Notes: a model not told the origin generated them from the letters alone. DNA of 64,000 bases from Saccharopolyspora soli (GCF_022678645.1 NZ_JALBWV010000035.1:23905-87904); one strand, 5' to 3'. Positions 30,502 to 41,493 are shown, numbered from the stretch's first letter. A program made the numbers and translations.

Positions 30502-32115
30502 TCACTGGGTCGGAGCGATGCGGTCGAGGAGGCCGCGGGCGGCCGGGATCGGCGTTGCACCGAAGGTGTGGCCGAACGCGGCGAGCCGCGTAGCGGCGAA
30601 AGCCTCCGCGACCTGCGTCGGAGCGTGGCGGAACAGCAGCGACGCCTGGAGCGTCAGCGACAGGAGCTCCGCGAGGCCGCGCGCCCGTTCGGGCGCCGGA
30701 GCGGCGAGCTCGCCGCGGAGGCGCCGCAGCGCGGCGTCGTAGTCGGCGTTGGCGCCGGAGGCGGCGTCGAGTTCGGCGACGAGGGCGTCCTGTGTGGACG
30801 GTTGTTTGTCCAGTGCTCGCAGCAGGTCCAGCGCCGTGACATTGCCCGAGCCTTCCCAGATCGAGCTCAGCGGCGCCTCCCGGTACAGGCGGGGGAGTCC
30901 GGAGTCCTCGACATAACCGTTGCCGCCCAAGCATTCCAGCGCTTCGGCGACCACCGCCGGGGCGCGCTTGCACACGTAGAACTTCGCCGCGGGCAGCGCC
31001 AGTCGCAGCAGTTCGTGCTCGCCCTGCTCGACCGCCGCCGCCAGGCGCATCGCCAGCGTCGTCGCGGCTTCCGATTCCAGCGCCAGGTCGGCCAGGACGT
31101 TCTGCATCAGCGGCAGGTCCGCCAGCCGATGGCCGAAGGCGCTGCGGTGCTGCACGTGGTGCGCGGCTTCCGACAGTGCGATCCGGATGTTGGCCGCTGA
31201 GCCGAGGACGCAGTCCAGCCTGGTCATCGACACCATCTCGATGATGCAGCGGACCCCGCGGCCTTCTTCGCCGATCAGGTGGCCGAGCGCGCCGGTGTAC
31301 TCGATCTCGGCCGAGGCGTTGGACTTGTTGCCGAGCTTGTCCTTCAGGCGCTGCAACCGGATCTCGTTGCGGCTGCCGTCCGGCAGCACTCGCGGCACCA
31401 GGAAGCAGCTCAGCCCGCCGGGCGCCTGCGCCAGGGTCAGGAACAGGTCGTTCATCGGCGCCGAGGTGAACCACTTGTGCCCGACGATCCGGTAGGTGCC
31501 GTCGGCCAGCGGTTCGGCCGCGGTGGTGTTGGCGCGCACGTCCGAGCCGCCCTGCTTCTCGGTCATCGACATGCCCGCCAGCAGCGCCGACTTCTCCGTC
31601 GGCGGGCGCAGCCCGAACTCGTAGGCCGATGCGGCGAGTTTCGGCTCGTACTGGCTGGCCAGCGTCGGCGCGTAGCGCAGCGCGGGCACGGCGGCGTAGG
31701 TCATGGAGATCGGACAGGTGTGCCCCGCCTCGACCTGCGACCACAGGTAGAAACCGGCGGCCCGGCGCAGGTGCGCGCCCGGCCCCTGCGTCCACGGTGC
31801 CGCGTGCAGGCCGTGGTCGATCGCCCGGGACATCAGCCGGTGCCAGGACGGGTGGAATTCGACCTCGTCGATCCGGTTGCCGTAGCGGTCGTGGGTGCGC
31901 AGCCGCGGCGGGTGCTCGTTGGCCAACCGACCGTGCTCGCGAGCCTGCGCGGAACCAGCCTCCAGCGCGAGCGCCGTGAGGTCGCCGACGGCGTAGCGGG
32001 TGAGCGCGGCGCCCAGCGCCGGGTCGCAGGCCAGCGGATCGAAACCGTCCAGCGGGGGCGGCTGATTGGCCACCCGGTGGGTGCTGAACACCGGTGGCTC
32101 ATCGATGAGCGTCAT
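30502..32115 (-). CDS. Acyl-CoA dehydrogenase, AidB-like
   Basis: 537 aa from ATG 32115; the longer open frame upstream is not conserved-looking. FAD-dependent acyl-CoA dehydrogenase fold with AidB-type length: CPISMTYAAVPAL, MSMTEKQGGSDVRANTTAAEPL (FAD-binding), GHKWFTSAPMNDLFLTLAQ, GVRCIIEMVSMTRLDCVLGSA and ALECLGGNGYVEDSGLPRLYREAPLSSIWEGSGN. AidB in E. coli is linked to alkylation response, but many homologues are simple branched acyl-CoA dehydrogenases. It lies on the opposite strand to its neighbours between DUF501 and ppx, so is inserted in the core block. Confidence 0.87.
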   Translation of the reverse strand: MTLIDEPPVFSTHRVANQPPPLDGFDPLACDPALGAALTRYAVGDLTALALEAGSAQAREHGRLANEHPPRLRTHDRYGNRIDEVEFHPSWHRLMSRAIDHGLHAAPWTQGPGAHLRRAAGFYLWSQVEAGHTCPISMTYAAVPALRYAPTLASQYEPKLAASAYEFGLRPPTEKSALLAGMSMTEKQGGSDVRANTTAAEPLADGTYRIVGHKWFTSAPMNDLFLTLAQAPGGLSCFLVPRVLPDGSRNEIRLQRLKDKLGNKSNASAEIEYTGALGHLIGEEGRGVRCIIEMVSMTRLDCVLGSAANIRIALSEAAHHVQHRSAFGHRLADLPLMQNVLADLALESEAATTLAMRLAAAVEQGEHELLRLALPAAKFYVCKRAPAVVAEALECLGGNGYVEDSGLPRLYREAPLSSIWEGSGNVTALDLLRALDKQPSTQDALVAELDAASGANADYDAALRRLRGELAAPAPERARGLAELLSLTLQASLLFRHAPTQVAEAFAATRLAAFGHTFGATPIPAARGLLDRIAPTQ

Positions 32116-32325
32116 GTTCGGAGGGTAGGCGCAAATCCCACCTGAACAGCGGACGTTCGGCCTATTGATCCACTCGACCGGCGCAACCGGACTGGTCGGC
32201 CGAGCCCACACCAGTCAGACGGGTGATGTGTCGGCTCGCCGTCCGGCGTTCCTCGAACCGGTGGTGTATCCAGGAATCCGTCTCGTTTTTCCGGTGCTGT
32301 TCAGGTCTGCGTGGGGGATGCAGCA

Positions 32326-33858
32326 GTGACGGCTGGCAAGAAGCGCCACGGCAAGCATGGGTGGCAGACAGCTCGGCGATTCGGCTCAGCGGCGCGGCGA
32401 ACAGCGCGGAAGTGGGCCGCTGTGACCGCGATGGCGCCGGTGCTGCTGCTACCGGCCACTTTGGCGGGCGCGTCGAGTTCGTTCCAGGCGGGGCCGCTGA
32501 AACCGACTGGCCAACATCCTGATCCGCGCCAGCTCGGGGTGACCGGGCAGCTGCCGCGGAACCCGCAGCTCAGCCCCGAGTTGTTGAACCGGGCGGCCGA
32601 TCCGGGGCAGCTGGCCACCGGCGCTGGGCCGCAGGTGGCATTGCCGCGGGGACCGCTGGGTATTCCGAAGCCGGTGCTGGCCGCGTACGTCCGGGCCGCG
32701 GACTTGGTGGACAAGGCCGATCGGGGCTGCGGACTGCACTGGTCGGTGCTGGCGTCGATCGGCCGGATCGAGTCCGAGCACGCTCGCTCCGGCAGCGTTG
32801 ACGTGGTGGGTACGACGGTGCGGGCGATCCTCGGCCCGCGGCTGTCGGGCGGGCCGGACGTCGCCGCGATCTCGGACACCGACGGGGGCCGCTTCGACGG
32901 CGACCCGGTGTGGGACCGGGCGGTCGGGCCGATGCAGTTCATCCCGTCGACCTGGCGAATGTTCGCCGTCGATGGCAACGAAGACGGGGTTGCCAGCCCG
33001 CACAACATCCACGACGCCAGCGTCGCGGCCGGGCAGTACCTCTGCGGCGGGGGCGGCGATCTGCGCGATCCGCGAGATCTCGCGGCGGCGGTGTTCAACT
33101 ACAACCACTCGGACAGCTACGTGCGGACCGTGCTGATCTGGGCGGCTGCGTACGCGAAGGGCGTGACGCCGACGCCGTCGGAGTTGTCTCCAGCGGTTGA
33201 TGACGTGCTCGCGGGCGAACGTCTGCCGAACGGTCCAGCGGTGCTGGCCCTGCCACCGGCAGCGCCACCACCGGCTCCCGTGCCGACACCGCAACCAGCC
33301 CGACCCGCCCCGGCTGGGCCACCACCGGCGCCGTCGCGTCCGGCACCGCCGATCAGCGTCGACCCGCCGACCATCCCGCAGCCGACACCGCCGGATGTCG
33401 CACCGCCCGAGCTGACCACGCCGCCCAGCCCGATACCGCCCGAAACGCCGCCGAACTCGACTGCGCCCGGCTCGACGACGCAACCCGGAACGCCGCCACC
33501 GGCGACCAGCGCCCCGCCCGGAGCGAGTCAACCGGGCATTCCGCCGGAACCGAGCCAGCCCGGCGCACCGCCGCCGGGAACCTCGGCGCCGCCACCCGCG
33601 CCGGGCGGGACCGTGCCCCCGTCCGAAAGCCTCGTGCCACCGGCGCCGCCGTCCGACCCGATACCGTCGAACGCCTGCGATCCAGGGGTGCTCACCAGCG
33701 GCGAGTTCGCCACCGCGGAACAGCCGCCGGGGACGAGCCTCGAACCGGGCGCGGCCGACCCGGCCGCCGCTGTCCCCGGCCAGGTCGTTTTCGTCGAAAC
33801 TGGCACCGCGGGTGCGCTCGGCCCCTGCACCGTTCCTGCCGACTACCGCCCGCTGTGA
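32326..33858 (+). CDS. Secreted lytic transglycosylase-like protein with long Pro-rich tail
   Basis: 510 aa from GTG 32326, preceded by GGGGGA at 8 nt. Basic N-terminus then hydrophobic AVTAMAPVLLLPATLAGASS (signal peptide). Catalytic domain near residues 110-290: WSVLASIGRIESEHARSG (Glu), AVGPMQFIPSTWRMFAVDGNEDG and AGQYLCGGGGDLRDPRD. From ~300 to ~480 the protein is almost wholly Pro/Thr/Ala/Ser, likely a wall-spanning spacer. A C-terminal ~50-residue segment with two Cys ends it. Third paralogue of this family in 8 kb. Confidence 0.85.
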   Translation: MTAGKKRHGKHGWQTARRFGSAARRTARKWAAVTAMAPVLLLPATLAGASSSFQAGPLKPTGQHPDPRQLGVTGQLPRNPQLSPELLNRAADPGQLATGAGPQVALPRGPLGIPKPVLAAYVRAADLVDKADRGCGLHWSVLASIGRIESEHARSGSVDVVGTTVRAILGPRLSGGPDVAAISDTDGGRFDGDPVWDRAVGPMQFIPSTWRMFAVDGNEDGVASPHNIHDASVAAGQYLCGGGGDLRDPRDLAAAVFNYNHSDSYVRTVLIWAAAYAKGVTPTPSELSPAVDDVLAGERLPNGPAVLALPPAAPPPAPVPTPQPARPAPAGPPPAPSRPAPPISVDPPTIPQPTPPDVAPPELTTPPSPIPPETPPNSTAPGSTTQPGTPPPATSAPPGASQPGIPPEPSQPGAPPPGTSAPPPAPGGTVPPSESLVPPAPPSDPIPSNACDPGVLTSGEFATAEQPPGTSLEPGAADPAAAVPGQVVFVETGTAGALGPCTVPADYRPL

Positions 33859-34049
33859 ACCGTCACGACCGTCGTGCCAGCTGCTCCGGATCGGGTGGTG
33901 CGTTGACAGCTGAGCGAAGCCGCGATCACCGGAAGATCCACGACATCGGGCGACCCAACGCCCGTCAGTTCGGGTGAACTTCGGGGCGCTGGCCCGAGCC
34001 GCTAGCGTTGGATGTGGGTGCACACCCGTCGAGCGCGAGGAGGACGCAG

Positions 34050-35003
34050 ATGCCACGGGTCGCGGCGATCGACTGCGGGACGAACTCGATCCGCTTGCTG
34101 GTAGCAGATGTGACAGTGCACGACGACGGTCGGCGCGACCTGCGTGATGTGCACCGGGAGATGCGGATCGTCCGGCTCGGCCAAGGCGTCGACGCCACCG
34201 GGCGGCTCGCCGAGGAAGCCCTGGAGCGCACCAGGGTCGCGCTGGTCGACTACGCCGCGATCGCCCGTCGCAAGGGCGTCGAGCGGATCCGCATGGTGGC
34301 CACCTCGGCCACTCGGGACGCGTCCAACCGCGAGGACTTCTTCGCCATGGTCCGGGACACCATCGGGGTCGAAGCCGAGGTGATCACCGGTGACGAAGAG
34401 GCCCGGCTGTCGTTCACCGGCGCGGTCGGCGACCTCGACCCGGCGGATGGGCCGTTCGTGGTCACCGACATCGGCGGCGGTTCCACCGAGCTGGTGGTGG
34501 GCACTTGGGACGGTGCCAGCGCCGACATCACCGCCGCGTACTCCGCCGACATCGGCTGCGTGCGCCTGACCGAGCGCTGCCTGCGCAGCGATCCGCCCAC
34601 CGACGACGAGGTCCGGGAGGCCGAGAAGGTGACCCGGCAGATCCTCGACGACGCGTTCGCCGCGGTGGACTGCGCGGCAGCGCGCACCTGGGTCGGGGTG
34701 GCGGGCACGGTGACCACGCTGTCCGCCATCGCGCAGGAACTACCCGAATACGACCCGGTCGCAATTCATCTTTCCCATATTTCCCAGACCCGAATCGGGC
34801 AGATCGCCGCGGACTTGCTCCGAATGGGGCATGACGAACGTGCCTCGATCGGCTCCTTGCATCCGGGCCGAGTGGATGTGATCGGCGGTGGCGCGCTGGT
34901 GGTGAAGGTGCTGGCAGAAGAATTGGAGGAGCGCGCGGGCATTTCCGCGATGACCGTCAGTGAGCACGACATACTCGACGGTATAGCCTTGTCTATCAGC
35001 TAG
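34050..35003 (+). CDS. ppx: Exopolyphosphatase/GppA family
   Basis: 317 aa from ATG 34050 with GAGGAGG upstream. Actin-like ATPase fold: AAIDCGTNSIRLLVADV, SATRDASNREDF, ITGDEEARLSFTGAV, DIGGGSTELVVG and a final VIGGGALVVKVLAEEL. It hydrolyses inorganic polyphosphate and/or pppGpp; the short single-domain form is like mycobacterial Ppx1 (Rv1026), which has mainly short-chain exopolyphosphatase activity. Last gene of the conserved core block. Confidence 0.92.
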   Translation: MPRVAAIDCGTNSIRLLVADVTVHDDGRRDLRDVHREMRIVRLGQGVDATGRLAEEALERTRVALVDYAAIARRKGVERIRMVATSATRDASNREDFFAMVRDTIGVEAEVITGDEEARLSFTGAVGDLDPADGPFVVTDIGGGSTELVVGTWDGASADITAAYSADIGCVRLTERCLRSDPPTDDEVREAEKVTRQILDDAFAAVDCAAARTWVGVAGTVTTLSAIAQELPEYDPVAIHLSHISQTRIGQIAADLLRMGHDERASIGSLHPGRVDVIGGGALVVKVLAEELEERAGISAMTVSEHDILDGIALSIS

Positions 35004-35129
35004 TTCTCAGTATGTGGACCGCTAGCCCATTTTCTGGATGGTTCGAGATCTGGATCGAGTCAGAAAGTGACGGCTTTGTGACAGTGCATCGCCGCAAGGC
35101 GGTTCTCACCTATGTTTACGCTCGTCTGA

Positions 35130-35153
35130 CGCGGCGGTGAATGAACCGCCGCG
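35130..35153. terminator. GC hairpin upstream of the peptide importer operon
   Basis: CGCGGCGGT (35130-35138) pairs with ACCGCCGCG (35145-35153) around a 6-nt loop, 60 bp before the binding-protein start. No T-run. It may be a leader attenuator or the ppx terminator. Confidence 0.5.
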
Positions 35154-35212
35154 CGTGATGACCCCGGAAATCAAAAACCCTCTGGGGCACACGTGGAAGC
35201 GGGAGGACCTAC

Positions 35213-36844
35213 ATGCGAAAGGGACGTTTGGCCGCTTTGATCGCGGCCCCGCTGGCCGTGGCGATGATCGCCACCGGCTGCGGCGGGGGCGGCAGCGGCT
35301 CGGGAGAGGACGGCATCGTCACCCTCGACTGGGGTGAGCCGGAGAACCCTCTGGTCCCAGCCAACACCACCGAGGAAAACGGTGGTTTCGTCGTCAACGC
35401 CCTGTTCACCGGACTGGTGAACTACCGGGCTAGTGACCTCAAGGTGGAGAACGCGGTCGCGGAGTCGATCGAGAGCACCGACCACCAGAACTACACGATC
35501 AAGCTGAAGCCGGGCTGGACGTTCCACGACGGGACCCCGGTCAAGGCCAAGAACTTCGTGGACGCCTGGAACTACTCCGCGTACGGTCCGCACGGCTTCC
35601 AAGGCGCGAGCTTCTTCGAGCAGATCGACGGCTACGACGCGATGCAGTCCGAAGACCCGGACGGCGACGACGGCCCGCTTCAGGCGCCACCCCCAGCCGC
35701 GGACAAGCTGGCCGGGCTGAACGTGGTCGACGACAACACCTTCACGGTCCGGCTGAAGGCGCCGTTCACGATCTTCCCGGTCGTCCTCGGCTACTCGGCC
35801 TACATGCCGCTGCCGGACTCGTTCTTCCGGGACCCGAAGGCGTTCGAGGAGCACCCGATCGGCAACGGGCCGTTCAAGTTCGACTCCCGCATCCCGAACC
35901 AGGAACTTCGGATCAGCGCCTACGACCAGTACGCGGGCACTGACAAGCCGACGATCCGGGGCGCCGTCTTCAAGGTCTACGACCAGCTCGACGCCGCCTA
36001 CCAGGACCTGATCTCGGGCAACCTGGACTTCCTGCGGGCCATCCCGGTCTCCGCGCTGGTCGGCGACAAGTGGAAGCAGGACCTCGGCGACCGCGCCAAG
36101 CAGAAGCCAGGTCTGCTGACCCAGAACATGGGCTTCCCGATCTACGATCCGAAGTTCAAGAACCCCTTGCTGCGCAAAGCGATCTCGATGTCGATCGACC
36201 GCAAGACGATCACGCAGCAGGTGTTCGCCGGGGGCCGCGACCCCGCCGACGGCTTCGCCACCCCGGCGGTCGACGGCTACCGCCCGAACCAGTGCGGTGA
36301 GGCATGCGAGTTCAACCCGGAGAAGGCCAAGCAGTACCTGCAGCAGGCCGGTGGGTTCCAGGGCGTGCTGACCGTGGAGACCAACGGCGACGGCGGCCAC
36401 AACGAGTGGGCGCAGGCCGTGGCCGCGAGCATCAAGCAGAACCTCGGCATCGAGACGCAGTTCGTCCCGACCCCGACGTTCGGCGAGTTCCGGCAGAAGG
36501 CGAACGCGTTCCAGTTCAGCGGCCTGTTCCGGACCGGTTGGAAGGCCGACTACCCGAACATCGAGACCTTCCTGACGCAGCTCTACCGCACGAACGCGTC
36601 GTCGAACGACTACAAGTACAGCAACCCCGCGTTCGATGCGGCCCTCGACCGGGCGAACGCGGCTCCCACCGTCGAGGCGGCCACCGCCGCCTACGCCGAC
36701 GCGGAGAAGCTGCTCGCCGACGACCTGCCGATCGTCCCGCTGTGGACGCAGCCCGTGCAGTACGGCTTCTCGGAGCGGATCGCTCAAGGTGAGGTCAAGG
36801 CTTACCGTGAACTTGACCTGACGACGGTGCGCCTGAACCCGTAA
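35213..36844 (+). CDS. Peptide ABC transporter substrate-binding lipoprotein (DppA/OppA type)
   Basis: 543 aa from ATG 35213, preceded by GGGAGGA. Lipobox IATGC after a hydrophobic signal. SBP_bac_5 family: YTIKLKPGWTFHDGTPVKAKNFVDAWNY, an HPIGNGPFKF segment, LRKAISMSIDRKTITQQVF, and the C-terminal EKLLADDLPIVPLWTQPVQYGF. It delivers oligopeptides (exact ligand unknown) to the permeases that follow. An intergenic hairpin downstream may keep its mRNA more abundant than that of the permease genes. Confidence 0.93.
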   Translation: MRKGRLAALIAAPLAVAMIATGCGGGGSGSGEDGIVTLDWGEPENPLVPANTTEENGGFVVNALFTGLVNYRASDLKVENAVAESIESTDHQNYTIKLKPGWTFHDGTPVKAKNFVDAWNYSAYGPHGFQGASFFEQIDGYDAMQSEDPDGDDGPLQAPPPAADKLAGLNVVDDNTFTVRLKAPFTIFPVVLGYSAYMPLPDSFFRDPKAFEEHPIGNGPFKFDSRIPNQELRISAYDQYAGTDKPTIRGAVFKVYDQLDAAYQDLISGNLDFLRAIPVSALVGDKWKQDLGDRAKQKPGLLTQNMGFPIYDPKFKNPLLRKAISMSIDRKTITQQVFAGGRDPADGFATPAVDGYRPNQCGEACEFNPEKAKQYLQQAGGFQGVLTVETNGDGGHNEWAQAVAASIKQNLGIETQFVPTPTFGEFRQKANAFQFSGLFRTGWKADYPNIETFLTQLYRTNASSNDYKYSNPAFDAALDRANAAPTVEAATAAYADAEKLLADDLPIVPLWTQPVQYGFSERIAQGEVKAYRELDLTTVRLNP

Positions 36845-36857
36845 AACCGAACCGGTG

Positions 36858-36886
36858 CCCGGCCCGTCTCGATCAGGCGGGCCGGG
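36858..36886. terminator. Intercistronic hairpin after the binding-protein gene
   Basis: CCCGGCCCG (36858-36866) and CGGGCCGGG (36878-36886) are perfectly complementary. There is no T-run, and the permease genes follow on the same strand, so an mRNA-stabilising or partial-termination hairpin is likely. Confidence 0.6.
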
Positions 36887-36916
36887 CCCTGCGCTGGCTG
36901 TGATGAGGAGGCCCGA

Positions 36917-37843
36917 ATGGGTCGCTACGTGTTGCGGCGGTTGCTGCAACTGATCCCGGTGTTCATCGGGACCACCCTGATCATCTACTTGCTGGTCTGG
37001 GCGATCCCGGGTGACCCGTTCGCGGGAAAGTGCGGTGACCGGGGCTGCCCGCCCGCCTACATCGCCGAAATGCACGAGAAGTACAACCTGGACGACCCCC
37101 TGATCGTTCAGTACTTCAAATACCTCGGAAAGCTCCTAACGGGTGATTTCGGGGAAACGTACGCGGGTATCCCGATCAGCACGCTGATGGAGAACGCCTA
37201 CCCGATCACGATCAAGTTGGCCCTCGTCGCGCTGATCATCGAGGGCGTCATCGGCCTGGCCGCTGGCATCCTGACCGGCCTGCGCGGTCGCGGCTTCCTG
37301 GACAACCTGGTCCTGGTGTCGACGCTGTTCCTGATCTCGCTGCCGGTGTTCGTCACCGGTTTCATCCTGCAGATCGTGCTGGGCAGCGAACTCGGCATCA
37401 TCAGGCCAACGGTGAGCTCGAACCCATCGATCGGGGAGCTGATCGTGCCGGGATTCGTGCTCGGCTCGCTGTCGATGGCGTACGTGGCCCGGCTGACCCG
37501 GACCAGCATGATGGAGAACCGTCGCGCCGACTTCGTGCGGACCGCGGTCGCCAAGGGCCTGGAGCCCAGGCGGGTCGTCGGCGTGCACCTGCTGCGGAAC
37601 TCGCTGATCCCGGTGATCACGTTCCTGGGCACCGACCTCGGCACCTTGATGGGCGGCGCCATCGTCACCGAGGGCGTGTTCAACATCCGCGGCATCGGGG
37701 GCTTGGTCTTCAGGGCGATCCTGACCAAGGAAGGCACCACGGTTACCGGCATCGTCACCGTGCTGGTGCTGGTCTACCTGCTGATGAACCTGCTCGTGGA
37801 CATTCTCTACGCGGTTCTCGACCCGAGGATCCGATATGACTGA
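36917..37843 (+). CDS. Peptide ABC transporter permease, DppB/OppB type
   Basis: 308 aa, ATG 36917 with GAGGAGG box. Six membrane helices with the BPD_transp_1 fold; the opening MGRYVLRRLLQLIPVFIGTTLIIYLLVWAIPGDPF is typical of DppB. The EAA loop lies near residues 200-225 (RADFVRTAVAKGLEPRRVVGVHLLRNSLIPVI). Its stop overlaps the next permease start by 8 bp, so the two are translationally coupled. Confidence 0.94.
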   Translation: MGRYVLRRLLQLIPVFIGTTLIIYLLVWAIPGDPFAGKCGDRGCPPAYIAEMHEKYNLDDPLIVQYFKYLGKLLTGDFGETYAGIPISTLMENAYPITIKLALVALIIEGVIGLAAGILTGLRGRGFLDNLVLVSTLFLISLPVFVTGFILQIVLGSELGIIRPTVSSNPSIGELIVPGFVLGSLSMAYVARLTRTSMMENRRADFVRTAVAKGLEPRRVVGVHLLRNSLIPVITFLGTDLGTLMGGAIVTEGVFNIRGIGGLVFRAILTKEGTTVTGIVTVLVLVYLLMNLLVDILYAVLDPRIRYD

Positions 37844-38801
37844 CCAAAGCGCATCCAGCCTCGTCACGGACCTGACCGACGCGGACGCGGCACATGTGGA
37901 GACAGCCGGACCGGCCGGGGGCAGGAACGAGAAGCCCCGCGGTCTGTGGGGAGATGCGTGGCGGGAACTGCGCAGCCGCCCGCTGTTCATCGTCGCCTCG
38001 GTGATCATCCTGGTGCTGCTGTTCATCGCTGCCTTCCCGAGCGTGTTCACCTCGGTCGACCCGGCCTTCCAGGATCTGGCCAAGTCCCGGCAGGCGCCGT
38101 CGGCCGGGGCTCCCTTCGGCTACGACAACCTCGGCCGCGACATCTACGCGCGCGCCATCTACGGCACCCGGGCGTCGATCACCGTCGGCTTGCTGGCGAC
38201 GATCCTGACAGTGCTGCTCGGCGGCACGGTCGGCATCATGGCCGGTTACTTCGGCGGCTGGTTCGACAACCTGTGCTCCCGGTTCTCCGAGATCTTCCTG
38301 GGCTTGCCGTTCGTGCTCGGCGCGATCGTCATCCTGACCACCTTCAACGCGGAGGTCACCGTGCCCAGCGGGGCGCGGATCGTCACCCAGGTGGTGCTGA
38401 CGATCGCGGTGCTGTCCTGGCCGATCTCGATGCGGATCATGCGCGCGGCGGCGATCTCGGCCAAGCAACAGGACTACGTGAAGGCAGCGAGGGCGCTCGG
38501 CGCCAGTGCGCCGCGGATCATCGTGCGCCACATGCTGCCGAACTGCCTGGCGCCTGTCCTGGTGTACTCGACGATCGCGCTGGGCGGCTTCATCGGTGCC
38601 GAGGCGACGCTGTCGTTCCTGGGCATCGGGCTGCGTGATCCAGTGGTGTCCTGGGGCGTGATGATCGCCGAGTCGCGCAGCTACATCCAGGGCGCGCCGC
38701 ACCTGCTGCTGTTCCCGGCCGGGTTCCTGGTGGTCACGGTGCTGGCGTTCGTGATGCTCGGCGACGCCGTGCGCGACGCGCTCGACCCGAAGCAGAGGTA
38801 G
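37836..38801 (+). CDS. Peptide ABC transporter permease, DppC/OppC type
   Basis: 321 aa. A ~45-residue cytoplasmic N-terminus precedes the first helix (LFIVASVIILVLLFIAAFPSVF). DppC markers are APSAGAPFGYDNLGRDIYARAIYGTRASI and the EAA loop QQDYVKAARALGASAPRIIVRHMLPNCLAP. It forms the heterodimeric channel with the preceding permease. Confidence 0.94.
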   Translation: MTDQSASSLVTDLTDADAAHVETAGPAGGRNEKPRGLWGDAWRELRSRPLFIVASVIILVLLFIAAFPSVFTSVDPAFQDLAKSRQAPSAGAPFGYDNLGRDIYARAIYGTRASITVGLLATILTVLLGGTVGIMAGYFGGWFDNLCSRFSEIFLGLPFVLGAIVILTTFNAEVTVPSGARIVTQVVLTIAVLSWPISMRIMRAAAISAKQQDYVKAARALGASAPRIIVRHMLPNCLAPVLVYSTIALGGFIGAEATLSFLGIGLRDPVVSWGVMIAESRSYIQGAPHLLLFPAGFLVVTVLAFVMLGDAVRDALDPKQR

Positions 38802-38812
38802 GAGAAACCGCT

Positions 38813-39815
38813 TTGTCTACTGTGGACAACCAAGCCCCGGCGGAGCGGCTGCTGGAGGTCGAGGACCTGCACGTGGAGTTCCGCACCCGCGATGGCGTGG
38901 CCAAGGTCCTCAACGGCGTCAACTACCACGTCGACGCCGGGGAAACCCTTGCCGTGCTGGGCGAATCCGGCTCCGGCAAGAGCGTCACCGCGCAGACCAT
39001 CATGGGCATCCTGGACATGCCGCCGGGTGTGATCACCGGCGGTTCGATCCGGTTCCGCGGCGAGGACCTGCTGACCGCCTCCGACACCCGGCGGCGCGAG
39101 CTGCGCGGTGACTCGATGGCGATGATCTTCCAGGACGCGCTGTCCGCGCTGAACCCGGTCTACACGGTCGGGTTCCAGATCGCCGAGCAGCTGCGGATGC
39201 GCCGCGGCATGTCCCGCAAGGAGGCCACGATCAAGGCCACCGAGCTGCTGGACCAGGTGAAGATCCCGAACGCCAAGCAGCGCGTGAAGGAGTTCCCGCA
39301 CCAGTTCTCCGGCGGCATGCGGCAGCGCGCGATGATCGCGATGTCGCTGGCGCTGGACCCGACGCTGCTCATCGCCGACGAGCCGACCACCGCGTTGGAC
39401 GTCACGGTGCAGGCCCAGATCATGGACCTGCTCGACGAGCTGCGCCGGGAGCGCGGCATGGGCCTCATCCTGATCACCCACGACCTGGGCGTGGTCGCCG
39501 AGGTCGCGGACCGGATCGTGGTGATGTACGCCGGGCGGATCGTGGAGTCCGCGGACGCCTATTCGCTCTACCAGCAGCCCGGCCACCCCTACACTGAGGG
39601 CCTGATGCGGTCGATCCCGCGGCTGGACCTCAAGGGGCAGGAGTTGGAGACCATCAAGGGGTTGCCGCCGAGCCTGCTGGCGGTGCCGCCGGGCTGCCCG
39701 TTCCACCCGCGCTGCCCGCGCGCCGAGGAGCGCTGCCGCCAGGAAGTTCCGGCCAACCACCAGTTGGGCCTCGGGCGGGAGAGCGCCTGCCACTTCGCGG
39801 AGGAGTTGATGAGCC

Positions 39816-39823
<8 letters not shown>
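38813..39823 (+). CDS. Peptide ABC transporter ATP-binding protein, DppD/OppD type
   Basis: 336 aa from TTG 38813, preceded by AGGAGAAACC; the neighbouring frame has no better start. Walker A GESGSGKSVTAQ, signature FSGGMRQRAMIAMSL, Walker B LLIADEPTTALD, and the oligopeptide-transporter C-terminal domain with four Cys (PPGCPFHPRCPRAEERCRQE), which binds an Fe-S cluster in some homologues. Overlaps the next gene by 8 bp. Confidence 0.94.
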
Positions 39824-40817
<994 letters not shown>

Positions 40818-40835
40818 TCAGGTGATCTTTTCGAG

Positions 40836-40882
40836 GTGAGGGGCACCCTTCGCCAAGTAAGTTGGTAAAGGGTGCCCCTCAC
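40836..40882. terminator. Perfect 15-bp bidirectional hairpin
   Basis: GTGAGGGGCACCCTT (40836-40850) and its exact complement (40868-40882) lie between the importer operon and the convergent TetR gene; the right arm includes the TetR stop codon. Same GGGCACC core as at 8907 and 24447. Confidence 0.75.
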
Positions 40883-41463
40883 TCATCACCCGATCCGGTT
40901 GGGCGGAGGCCGTCGAAGACGATGATGAGTTCGTGGGCCGGGCGGGATTCGGTTACGGCTCGCCGGTACATGCCAAGGCAGCCGACGATCAGTGAGCGCA
41001 CCTCGGTCGTGGTGAGGTCGGCGCGTACCGCGCCTGCCTGTTGCGCGCGTTCGAGGAGCTTGCCGAGAACGTCGTTGAACTCGGTTTCCTGGCACGCCGT
41101 TTTCAGTTGCTGGCCAGTCGATTCCAGGGCGTCGCAGATGTCCTTGTTGAGCGCGGCCTGCTCCACCACCTGCTGGAAGTAGTCGAAGAACGCCTTCCCG
41201 GGATCAGCGGCTTTGGCGTGGTCGCGGGCAGTCTCGACCATTCGCTGGATCCGCTCGGAAACCACCGCTTCGAAAAGCGCTTCTTTGGTGGGGAAGTGGC
41301 GGTAGACCGTGCCGGGTCCGACTCCGGCGCGGCGGGCGATGTCGTCCAGCGGAACCGCGATGCCTTTGGCGGCGAACAGCTCCTGCGCGGCCTCCAGGAC
41401 GCGCTCGCGGTTGCGCTGGGCGTCCGCGCGCAGGCGTTTCGCCGGGGCCTTCGACGTGGTCAC
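40879..41463 (-). CDS. TetR family regulator
   Basis: 194 aa from GTG 41463. HTH at residues ~15-60 (NRERVLEAAQELFAAKGIAVPLDDIARRAGVGPGTVYRHFPTKEALFEAV), and a C-terminal domain of the kind found with SDR/NmrA redox genes. It is divergent from the NmrA-like gene, with direct repeats between them, so it most likely represses that gene and itself. Confidence 0.9.
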   Translation of the reverse strand: MTTSKAPAKRLRADAQRNRERVLEAAQELFAAKGIAVPLDDIARRAGVGPGTVYRHFPTKEALFEAVVSERIQRMVETARDHAKAADPGKAFFDYFQQVVEQAALNKDICDALESTGQQLKTACQETEFNDVLGKLLERAQQAGAVRADLTTTEVRSLIVGCLGMYRRAVTESRPAHELIIVFDGLRPTGSGDE

Positions 41464-41493
41464 GCGGTGATCCTACCGCCGCCGTGGACAACC

